DNA of 6,880 nucleotides from Candidatus Aenigmatarchaeota archaeon (GCA_018304565.1 JAGVVX010000027.1:1-6880); one strand, 5' to 3'; positions 1 to 5,628 are shown, counted from the stretch's first letter. Numbers and translations are program-made. The notes: a model not told the origin generated them from the sequence alone.

Positions 1-1047
1 GATTTCGGAGGCGGAAGGGGCGGCTTCGGGTTCAAGGATTTCCTGCCTTCCAGCAATTACACGAAGATTCCAAGCGCAACCGATTCGAACGGCGTGGCAT
101 TCCTGCAGCTGAACATATCAAAGAGCGGACTGTACAGCATCATGTGGAATTTCACCGACTCTGTTAGCGGCGATTCAGACATTGCAGACTTTTCGGAAGG
201 CGTGCCCATAGGGATAAAATCGTTCAGGACAGACTTGGACAGCGGAACGAGCGGCTACAACCCGCGCGCAATCACGCTTACGAGAACAACGGATAATGGA
301 GCTTATAATGCGACAATCACCGGCGCGGAATTCTACATTGGGACGTGGAACGAGTCCGCGCAGGGCGATATCATAAACAGCAGTTCCGGCAGCGAATTTT
401 ACTATTTCGCGCTGAGAAACGCAACGCAGAGCGGGTCTTTCGCTTTCGGGGGGCCTCTTACATTCATACCGGGCGGCCATTTCACGGAGCTGGTCATAGA
501 CGACGACGCTGTGCTTAACACAAACACCTCCCTCCAAGACACAGGCTCTACAACGCCCGCGTTTAACAACTGGACAGGGCAATTCAGTTTCTCGCCTACA
601 GACACATACAAGGTAGACGGCAACCAGACAGTCAACAGTACGGTCATCAAAATCCTTTTGGGAAAGCGCAACGAAGGTTCTCCTACAACGATGATAACAA
701 GCAGTTCGTCTACAGTGAACAGGAATATTACAATCAGGGCATGCGCCTTCACATACGCGAGGCCCGAAACGCCGCTCATAGGCGCGAACGTAACGAACGT
801 GACCACGCAAAGCTTCAGCTTCAGCGGCCCGCCAACTACGGAGAACATCACGATGTACGACCCGTTCACAAATAATGTAACGCTCAGCGTGCTTACAGGA
901 CCGAGCGGCTGCGCGGCATTCAACGTATCGCGGTCAGGCGGGTGGAGGGCAGGAGCGCCCAACGAGATAAAAGGCGTCATAACGTCCGGCAGCTCAACAG
1001 AACAGGCTTTCCTAGGTGGCGTTTTCGTCTGCCAAGGCTGCGTCTGA
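1..1047 (+). CDS. Sequon-rich surface protein, C-terminal part (5' end outside window)
   Basis: The frame is open from base 1, so the protein begins upstream. A GTG at 94 lies inside it and is not a convincing start because the preceding 31 codons continue the same kind of sequence. The visible 348 residues are rich in Thr, Ser, Asn and Gly. They start with a Gly/Phe-rich hinge (DFGGGRGGFGF). Next comes a segment resembling an Ig-like or carboxypeptidase-regulatory beta domain (ATDSNGVAFLQLNIS...GLYSIMWNFTDSVSGD), followed by further beta-rich sequence. I count 17 N-X-S/T sequons, about one per 20 residues, as expected of a heavily N-glycosylated archaeal envelope protein. The three cysteines near the end (GCAAF, VCQGCV) and the one in IRACAF could form disulfides. 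No membrane anchor is visible at the C-terminus, so any anchor or signal peptide would be upstream. The next gene begins 30 bases downstream and is also an exported protein, so the two are probably co-transcribed. The exact function is unknown. Confidence 0.8.
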   Translation, partial: DFGGGRGGFGFKDFLPSSNYTKIPSATDSNGVAFLQLNISKSGLYSIMWNFTDSVSGDSDIADFSEGVPIGIKSFRTDLDSGTSGYNPRAITLTRTTDNGAYNATITGAEFYIGTWNESAQGDIINSSSGSEFYYFALRNATQSGSFAFGGPLTFIPGGHFTELVIDDDAVLNTNTSLQDTGSTTPAFNNWTGQFSFSPTDTYKVDGNQTVNSTVIKILLGKRNEGSPTTMITSSSSTVNRNITIRACAFTYARPETPLIGANVTNVTTQSFSFSGPPTTENITMYDPFTNNVTLSVLTGPSGCAAFNVSRSGGWRAGAPNEIKGVITSGSSTEQAFLGGVFVCQGCV

Positions 1048-1077
1048 ATTAGAAAGAAAAATCATGGAAAGTGAAAA

Positions 1078-2550
1078 ATGATGAATAAAGAAACCGATGG
1101 AAAAAACATGGTTTTTGCAGTCGTCTTTGCGTTAATGGTCATGACTTTTGCGGCGCCGGTTTTCGCGCAATCGCAGTGCCTGCAAAGCGTTGACACATCA
1201 ACCTCCGTTTCGCGCGCCACGACAGGAACAAGCGTGACGGTAACCGTCACGACAACAGGAACGTCCTGCACGGTCAGCACGCTCGTGCTGGTTTCCTCGC
1301 CTTCGCTGACTGTAAACGACCCTGCATCCGGGCAGTACAGCGGCTTTTCAGCAGGCACGACAAAAACATTTACCATCACAGCCGGCACTGCCGGCACTTA
1401 TAATTATTATGCCCAAGGAACCACTTCAGCAGGTTCTGTGTCGTCAACTGCAGCGGTACTGGATTTCGTGTCACCGTCCGACATGACTGTCAGCACTTCG
1501 CCTTCTTCAGCAAGCGTCACAAACGGCAATTCGTTTGACCTTAGCATAGGCATCCAGAACGCGCAGTCAAGCGACGTGACAACATCCTATGCACTGAACC
1601 TTCCCTCTGGCCTTACAAGGCAGAGCGGCGACCCGGCAAGCTCTTCCGGCACGACAGTCAGCGCATCAAGCACAAAAACGCTTTCACTCAACATAAAGCA
1701 CAGCACATGCTTCGAGGGGATCAAGCTGATAACGTTTGATCTGGGCGGCAGCACCGGCGTCGCTTCCGTTTCTGTCACCGGCAACGCAAGCGGAACGTGC
1801 AGTACCGCCAACGCAAGCTCCAGCAGCAGCTCTTCCGGTAGTGGCGCAAGCGGCGGAGGAGCAGCAATAAAGACAACAAAGGCTTACAGCACAGGCAAAG
1901 CCACAGTGAGCATACCTGTCATACAAGGCGGCGCCACTGAAACTGTTGATTTAGATGCAGCAGAAACTAGCGTAAGAAAGATAGAGATTACAGTAAAAGG
2001 CATAGCGCGAAGCATTACAATTCTGATAGAACAATCAAAGCTGCCTCTTGGCGTACCAGTTGCGCCCGGAACTATTTCACATTATATCAGCATAACGAAA
2101 ACCAACGTTTCTGACGAAAATATAGCAAGCGGGAAGCTGGAATTCCGGCTGGAAAAATCATGGATCACGGGCAACAAGATAGATGACAGCAAGGTTTCGC
2201 TGTACAGGTATACTAATGCCTGGGCGAAGATGGATACAACAAAGTTGAGTTCTGACGACACTTATGTTTATTATTCTGCAGCGCTGCCGGGCCTGAGCCT
2301 ATTTGCAATCAGCGCTGAGAAAACCGCTGAAGGGCAGGCTGAGCAGGCGCAACAAGAACAGCAACAGCAGAATCAGTCACAGCAGGAACAACAAACGAAC
2401 CAGACAGGGCAGCAGCCATCAGCAGGAATGGATGCTGCAACCCTTGCATTAATAATTGTCGCGCTAGCGGTTGTTGCTGGTGCAGTATACTTTATGGTTA
2501 TTAAGAAGGGCAAAAAAGCATATTCGTACAAGGGCATCTCGAAGAAGTGA
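1078..2550 (+). CDS. Exported PGF-pre-PGF domain protein with C-terminal membrane anchor
   Basis: This 490-residue protein is predicted to be exported and anchored in the cell membrane. Residues 1-30 form a signal peptide: a short charged start, a hydrophobic core (MVFAVVFALMVM) and a PVFA|Q cleavage site. Residues ~31-240 are Thr/Ser-rich and Ig-like, with two stretches of beta-strand pattern and a few cysteines (34, 64, 211, 241). Residues ~244-262 are a Ser/Gly linker. Residues ~285-412 match the PGF-pre-PGF domain well: IEITVKGIARSITILIE, then LPLGVP, ISITKTNVSDENI, FRLEKSWI, VSLYRYTNAWAKM and LPGLSLFAIS. A Gln-rich, probably extended stalk (~416-446) leads to one transmembrane helix (~453-475) and a basic cytoplasmic tail (KKGKK). 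No PGF-CTERM sorting motif is visible, so anchoring is probably by the helix itself. The start is an ATGATG pair with a weak upstream GGAAAGTGA. The stop codon lies inside repeat copy A. Family assignment is firm; molecular role is unknown, likely cell-surface structure or adhesion. Confidence 0.88.
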   Translation: MMNKETDGKNMVFAVVFALMVMTFAAPVFAQSQCLQSVDTSTSVSRATTGTSVTVTVTTTGTSCTVSTLVLVSSPSLTVNDPASGQYSGFSAGTTKTFTITAGTAGTYNYYAQGTTSAGSVSSTAAVLDFVSPSDMTVSTSPSSASVTNGNSFDLSIGIQNAQSSDVTTSYALNLPSGLTRQSGDPASSSGTTVSASSTKTLSLNIKHSTCFEGIKLITFDLGGSTGVASVSVTGNASGTCSTANASSSSSSSGSGASGGGAAIKTTKAYSTGKATVSIPVIQGGATETVDLDAAETSVRKIEITVKGIARSITILIEQSKLPLGVPVAPGTISHYISITKTNVSDENIASGKLEFRLEKSWITGNKIDDSKVSLYRYTNAWAKMDTTKLSSDDTYVYYSAALPGLSLFAISAEKTAEGQAEQAQQEQQQQNQSQQEQQTNQTGQQPSAGMDAATLALIIVALAVVAGAVYFMVIKKGKKAYSYKGISKK

Positions 2551-2630
2551 AACTTCTCCGAGATCTCAGAAAGCTCTGCTTTCTGCAGAAATAGCTGTTT
2601 TCTCAAAAAGCGCAGCTTCTCCCAAGATCT
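2538..2630 (+). repeat. Palindromic element, copy A (overlaps 3' end of the PGF-pre-PGF gene)
   Basis: This is a chain of hairpins. The first pairs 2538-2548 with 2552-2562 (10 of 11 pairs, loop GAA) and contains the TGA stop of the upstream gene. The palindrome GAGATCTC follows at 2560-2567. Next is a perfect 8-3-8 hairpin, CAGAAAGC-TCT-GCTTTCTG, at 2567-2585. The second half (2600-2628) shares 17 bases with copy B at 2701-2717 and 21 bases with copy B at 2753-2773. Bases 2552-2589 align without gaps to copy C at 4453-4490, with eight differences that are all transitions. In the upstream gene's frame the element stays open for 32 codons after the stop, to a TAA at 2647-2649, reading NFSEISESSAFCRNS and so on. 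Boundaries are approximate. Confidence 0.85.
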
Positions 2631-2684
2631 GAACGCTCGAAAGCCATAAAAAGAATTCAACATTTAGTTATAATACTCATTGAG
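2551..2684. other. Intergenic region before MetRS
   Basis: These 134 bases hold most of repeat copy A (to ~2630), then a short AT-rich stretch leading to the MetRS ribosome binding site. CATAAAAAG near 2645-2653 and TTTAGTTATAATA near 2663-2675 are possible TATA-type promoter elements, but neither is convincing. No T-rich terminator is evident. The hairpins of copy A would be transcribed if transcription runs through from the upstream gene, and could affect mRNA stability or termination. Confidence 0.4.
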
Positions 2685-2689
2685 GTGAT
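2682..2689 (+). promoter_or_regulatory. Strong Shine-Dalgarno sequence of MetRS, oddly placed
   Basis: GAGGTGAT matches the expected complement of the archaeal 16S rRNA 3' end almost fully, and resembles the AGGTGAT before vapB in this window. A normal start codon should follow about 5-10 bases later, but none does. The only canonical in-frame start nearby is the GTG at 2685, which lies within the site itself. Repeat copy B begins about 12-16 bases downstream. I infer that this was the original MetRS ribosome binding site and that the element was inserted between it and the conserved coding region. Confidence 0.6.
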
Positions 2690-4880
2690 AAATTTCAAAG
2701 TTCTCAAAAAGCGCAGCCTTTTGGAATTCTCGAAATCCAAAGGATTTCGGAGAAGCGCAGCTTCTCCCAAGATTACCATAACATCGGCTTTGCCTTACGT
2801 CAACGGCGTCAAGCACCTCGGAAATCTCATTGGATCTTTCCTTCCGTCTGACGTATTTCACAGGTTTCTTGATTTGAGGGGTGTCGAGAATATATACATA
2901 TGCGGCACCGACGAGCACGGAACGCCGACCGAAGTGGCCGCGCTTGAGGAAGGCCTGTCGCCGCAGCAATACTCTGACAAATACTACAAACTGCAGAAAG
3001 CAATATATGAAAAATGGAACTTTGATTTCAGCTTCTTTGGTCGCACTTCGTCACAGGTGCATCATGTCATCACCAAAGATGTTTTCCTTGCAATTAGGAA
3101 GAACGGCTACATAAAGGAGCAATCACTGACTCTGCCTTTCTGCAGGAACGACGAAAGATTTCTTCCTGACAGGTTTATTACAGGCGTGTGCCCAAGATGC
3201 AGCTATGATTCCGCGCGCGGCGACCAGTGCGAGAAATGCAGCACGCTTCTTGACCCGACTGACTTGATAAAGCCGCGCTGCACCGTCTGCGGCAGGACAG
3301 ACATCGAGTTCCGCGAGGAGAAGCACCTTTTCCTCGACCTGTCGAAACTCCAGCCGCAGCTGAAGAAATGGATCTTATCAAACGACCACTGGCCCGATAA
3401 TGTAAGGAACTTCGCGCTCGGATGGCTGAAAGAAGGCCTCAAGCCGCGCTGCATAACGCGGAATCTGAAATGGGGAATATCGGTTCCTATGAAAGGCTAC
3501 GAACATCTTGTTTTCTATGTATGGTTCGACGCGCCTATCGGCTACGTATCGATAACCAAGGAAGGCCAGGGCCGCAGGCGAATAAAGAACTGGCGGCAAT
3601 GGTGGTCTGAACCCGCAAAGGTCTATCATTTCATCGGCAAGGACAACATACCCTTCCACACGGTATTCTGGCCGGCTATATTACTTGCCTCAAAGAAGTT
3701 CACACTGCCTCACTACGTCGCCGGTTACGAGTATCTCAACTGGGAAGGCCAGAAGTTCTCCACAAGCAGGGGCATAGGGCTTTTCAGCGATGAGGCGCTC
3801 GACTTGTTCCCCGTTGATTACTGGAGGTTCTACCTGTCGCTGCTCCTGCCCGAAAGCAAGGACAGCAATTTTGACTGGGACGATTTTCGCGACAGGATAA
3901 ACAGCGAGCTTATCGGCAACTACGGCAATCTTCTGCATCGCGCAACCCATTTCGTGGAAAAGAACTACGGCGGCAGGCTTCCGAAACCCGGAAAGCCCGG
4001 GAAAAAAGAAAAAGAAGTCATCAAGAAAATTGGCGATACTGTAAAAGCCGTCGAAAAAGATGTAGATAACGTTAAACTTCGAGAAGCTTTGAAAAAAACA
4101 CTTGCCCTCGCTGCGTCAGTGAATAAGTATTTCCAGGAAAAAGAGCCCTGGACATTCAAAAACAAGCCGGACACTGCCACGACAGTTTACACAGCGATCA
4201 ATGCGCTGAGAACCATCTCGCTGCTGCTCTCGCCCTATATTCCAGAATCAGGCAAGAAAGCGCTGGAATGCCTGGGAACAAAACCTACAGCGTGGAAAGA
4301 CAGCACAAGATTTGCCGTCAAGGCGGGCACAAAGATTCGCGCTTTAATCCTTTTCAGGAAAATAGAAGACAAAGAGCTGGAAGCTGCAAAAAAATACCGC
4401 ACAAAGTATTCAAAAATAAGTCGAGAACCTAGGTTCTCTGCAGAGAAGCGAAGCTTCTCTGAGATCTCAAAGAACTCTGTTCTTTGCAGATCATCCTCAT
4501 CAACCTCCTCTCCTATTAAAAATATTATTAAAGAAGAAAATGGAAACATAAAAGAAACAGAAGATGGTTATGTGAAGCTTGAAGACTTCAAGAAACTCGA
4601 CTTAAGAATTGCTACTATTGTAGACGTCAAGGACCATCCTGATGCGGACAAGCTTTTCCTGCTCAGGATTGATCTCGGCAGCGAGCAGCGCCAGCTTGTC
4701 GCGGGGCTGAAAGGCATATACAAGAAAGAAGAACTCCTCGGCAGGCAGGCAGTTATAATAGCCAATCTGGAGCCTGCTGTGCTGCGCGGCGAAAGAAGCG
4801 AGGGCATGCTGCTTGCCGCGGACGACGGCACCCTGATATCGCCGGCAAAGAAGCTGCCAAACGGCATGAAGATAAGGTAA
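2685..4880 (+). CDS. metG: Methionyl-tRNA synthetase with C-terminal tRNA-binding domain
   Basis: MetRS charges tRNA-Met with methionine in the cytoplasm using ATP. Numbering from GTG 2685 gives 731 residues. The conserved body starts near residue 29 (KITITSALPYVNG). The class I HIGH signature is HLGN (44-47). The connective domain carries archaeal-type zinc knuckles with C169/C172, C182/C185 and C199/C202 (CPRC, CEKC, CTVCG) after FLPDRF. VWFDAPIGY and HFIGKDNIPFH are conserved catalytic-core segments, and the KMSKS loop is KFSTS (357-361). The helical anticodon-binding domain spans ~370-560. Residues ~628-731 are a Trbp111-like tRNA-binding OB-fold (KLDLRIATIVDVKDHPDADKL). Two segments are repeat-derived: residues ~7-28 (copy B) and ~580-602 (copy C, in the linker). 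Neither falls in a catalytic or binding motif, so the enzyme is probably functional. The start is uncertain: GTG 2685 overlaps the Shine-Dalgarno sequence, and TTG 2721 lies inside the repeat. Product identity is very secure. Confidence 0.97.
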   Translation: MINFKVLKKRSLLEFSKSKGFRRSAASPKITITSALPYVNGVKHLGNLIGSFLPSDVFHRFLDLRGVENIYICGTDEHGTPTEVAALEEGLSPQQYSDKYYKLQKAIYEKWNFDFSFFGRTSSQVHHVITKDVFLAIRKNGYIKEQSLTLPFCRNDERFLPDRFITGVCPRCSYDSARGDQCEKCSTLLDPTDLIKPRCTVCGRTDIEFREEKHLFLDLSKLQPQLKKWILSNDHWPDNVRNFALGWLKEGLKPRCITRNLKWGISVPMKGYEHLVFYVWFDAPIGYVSITKEGQGRRRIKNWRQWWSEPAKVYHFIGKDNIPFHTVFWPAILLASKKFTLPHYVAGYEYLNWEGQKFSTSRGIGLFSDEALDLFPVDYWRFYLSLLLPESKDSNFDWDDFRDRINSELIGNYGNLLHRATHFVEKNYGGRLPKPGKPGKKEKEVIKKIGDTVKAVEKDVDNVKLREALKKTLALAASVNKYFQEKEPWTFKNKPDTATTVYTAINALRTISLLLSPYIPESGKKALECLGTKPTAWKDSTRFAVKAGTKIRALILFRKIEDKELEAAKKYRTKYSKISREPRFSAEKRSFSEISKNSVLCRSSSSTSSPIKNIIKEENGNIKETEDGYVKLEDFKKLDLRIATIVDVKDHPDADKLFLLRIDLGSEQRQLVAGLKGIYKKEELLGRQAVIIANLEPAVLRGERSEGMLLAADDGTLISPAKKLPNGMKIR
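2701..2773 (+). repeat. Palindromic element, copy B (N-terminal extension of MetRS)
   Basis: Three hairpins of the 8-3-8 design follow one another. At 2705-2723, CAAAAAGC-GCA-GCCTTTTG pairs 7 of 8. At 2731-2749, CGAAATCC-AAA-GGATTTCG is perfect. At 2749-2767, GGAGAAGC-GCA-GCTTCTCC is perfect. The nonamer AAGCGCAGC occurs twice (2709-2717 and 2753-2761), 44 bases apart. Copy A has it once in the corresponding place, so copy B carries one extra unit or copy A has lost one. The element is translated as roughly residues 7-28 of MetRS, including KRSLLEFSKSKGFRRSA. This lies upstream of where homologous MetRS proteins normally begin. Confidence 0.87.
4422..4490 (+). repeat. Palindromic element, copy C (in-frame insert in the MetRS linker)
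   Basis: The element starts with a perfect 16-base palindrome (GAGAACCT/AGGTTCTC, 4423-4438), overlapped by a 14-base palindrome TTCTCTGCAGAGAA (4434-4447). The hairpin C-AGAGAAGC-GAA-GCTTCTCT-G follows (4441-4461, 9 pairs), then GAGATCTC (4461-4468), then CAAAGAAC-TCT-GTTCTTTG (4468-4486, 8 pairs). The order hairpin, GAGATCTC, hairpin is the same as in copy A. It is translated in frame as MetRS residues ~580-602 (REPRF SAEKRSFSEI SKNSVLCR), between the anticodon-binding domain and the tRNA-binding domain. A short Ser-rich stretch follows. Confidence 0.88.
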
Positions 4881-4888
4881 AAATAAGC

Positions 4889-4898
4889 TTTAAATATA
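4889..4898 (+). promoter_or_regulatory. Archaeal TATA box for the vapBC pair
   Basis: TTTAAATATA follows a purine-rich AAATAAGC that could serve as the BRE. Transcription would start about 25 bases downstream, near 4919-4922. That leaves a short leader containing the AGGTGAT Shine-Dalgarno sequence (4925-4931), five bases before the vapB ATG. The spacing fits well. VapBC pairs usually repress their own promoter through VapB binding. TATATAACAG and TATTATATTTTATT near the start site could be part of an operator, but that is inference. Confidence 0.6.
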
Positions 4899-4936
4899 TA
4901 ACAGTCTATTATATTTTATTTAACAGGTGATATAAT

Positions 4937-5131
4937 ATGAAAGCTATCACGAGGATGAGGAAGATTGGCGGCTCGCTGATGATAACAATACCGAAAGAAA
5001 TAGTAAAAGAAGAGGCGCTAAAAGAAGGCCAGATTGTTGAAGTAGAAATAAAAAGGACTATCAAATCTGGTTTTGGTATAGCTAAAGGTATAGGACCTTA
5101 TAAACATGAAAAATTCAGCGATTTTGACTAG
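4937..5131 (+). CDS. vapB: VapB-type antitoxin (AbrB/SpoVT fold)
   Basis: This 64-residue protein matches the swapped-hairpin AbrB/SpoVT DNA-binding family. It opens with MKAITRMRKIGGSLMITIPK, the typical strand-turn-strand with the GGSLMITIPKE core, then EIVKEEALKEGQIVEVEI (to ~residue 39). The C-terminal tail (SGFGIAKGIGPYKHEKFSDFD) is the kind of segment that wraps around and blocks a PIN toxin. It dimerises, binds its own promoter and neutralises the toxin encoded just downstream. The ATG is set by an excellent AGGTGAT five bases upstream. The gene is more AT-rich than metG before it, as expected of a transferred module. The toxin frame follows within about 12 bases. The family is secure; VapB rather than another AbrB-type antitoxin follows from the PIN partner. 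Confidence 0.88.
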   Translation: MKAITRMRKIGGSLMITIPKEIVKEEALKEGQIVEVEIKRTIKSGFGIAKGIGPYKHEKFSDFD

Positions 5132-5142
5132 GGGCGATTCTC

Positions 5143-5526
5143 ATAAAATATGTCATTGATAGCTGGGCGTGGATAGAGTATTTAGATGGTACAGAAAAAG
5201 GCGAAAAAGTCAAGGAAATATTAGAAAATGTCGCCAATCAGATTTTTACAAGTTTTATTGTACTTACAGAAGTGGTCAGTATTGCAAAAAGGAGGAATAA
5301 AGATTACAAAACCATCTCCGATACAATTCTATCACTTTCAAAGATATTTTATGATGACTCTCAATTCCTTATAGCTGCTGGTCTTATACACGCCGAAATG
5401 CGCGGAAAGATTAGAGATTTCGGCCTTGCCGATGCGTTTGTTCTGGCAACAGCAAAAAAATTAGATGCGAAGATACTGACCGGGGACCCGCATTTCAAAA
5501 ATATCAAAGAAGCAGTCATGATTTGA
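5143..5526 (+). CDS. vapC: VapC-type PIN-domain toxin, apparent ATA start
   Basis: Read from the ATA at 5143, this gives 127 residues, the usual VapC size, beginning (M)KYVIDSWAWIEYLDGT. All four PIN acidic positions are present: D6 (VIDS), E43 (LTEVV), D97 (GLADAF) and D115 (LTGDPHF). VapC toxins are Mg-dependent RNases that cleave tRNA or rRNA and are held inactive by VapB. The frame is open from 5128 (after TGA 5125-5127) but has no ATG, GTG or TTG before the GTG at 5272, which would remove D6 and E43. A Shine-Dalgarno-like GGGGCGAT (5131-5138) lies four bases before the ATA, as expected if this was once ATG. The gene may use ATA or the ATT at 5137, or it may have lost its start; a sequencing error is also possible. 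Domain identity is firm; expression is uncertain. Confidence 0.82.
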   Translation: MKYVIDSWAWIEYLDGTEKGEKVKEILENVANQIFTSFIVLTEVVSIAKRRNKDYKTISDTILSLSKIFYDDSQFLIAAGLIHAEMRGKIRDFGLADAFVLATAKKLDAKILTGDPHFKNIKEAVMI

Positions 5527-5570
5527 TTATCCCCAGAGACATTGAAAACTGCAGCGGATGCTCTCAGAAA

Positions 5571-5590
5571 CCCACGACTTCAGTCGCGGG
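5571..5590 (+). mobile_element. Possible solo IS200/IS605-type (TnpB element) right-end hairpin
   Basis: CCCACGAC-TTCA-GTCGCGGG forms a hairpin with 7 of 8 pairs (A5574/C5587 unpaired). From general knowledge of IS200/IS605 and TnpB-only elements, right ends often show GAAnCCCACGACTTCAGTCGTGGGAG-like sequence, and this stretch (AGAAA, then the hairpin, then AGTATT) looks very similar. There is no tnpA or tnpB in the window, so it would be a solo end, a decayed element or a short non-autonomous derivative. The resemblance is from memory and not checked by alignment. Confidence 0.5.
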
Positions 5591-5628
5591 AGTATTAAGA
5601 GCATATCATCTTGTCTTCTTCTACTTAA

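Noticed and set aside
175..980. Two overlapping open frames on the - strand
   Set aside because: Both lie opposite the sequon-rich surface protein. Their composition (Arg/Cys-rich or Val/Leu-rich) is typical of a frame opposite GC-rich coding DNA.
1234..1250. Palindrome GTGACGGT-A-ACCGTCAC
   Set aside because: It lies in a run of alternating Val/Thr codons (SVTVTVT), where GTGAC/GTCAC-like words arise naturally. It does not match the hairpin element family.
1383..1398. Tandem GCCGGCACT repeat
   Set aside because: Two short copies within Thr/Ala/Gly-rich coding sequence; explained by local codon repetition.
2538..4490. CRISPR array
   Set aside because: The three repeat copies are irregularly spaced, lie within or beside genes, and have no unique spacers of even length between them.
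5272..5526. Short 84-codon form of the PIN toxin from GTG 5272
   Set aside because: It would lack the N-terminal strand with D6 and also E43, both part of the PIN active site. The conserved sequence clearly continues upstream to 5143.
5571..5590. Intrinsic terminator for vapBC
   Set aside because: The hairpin is not followed by a T-run (next bases AGTATTAAGA), and archaeal termination normally relies on T-rich tracts rather than hairpins.
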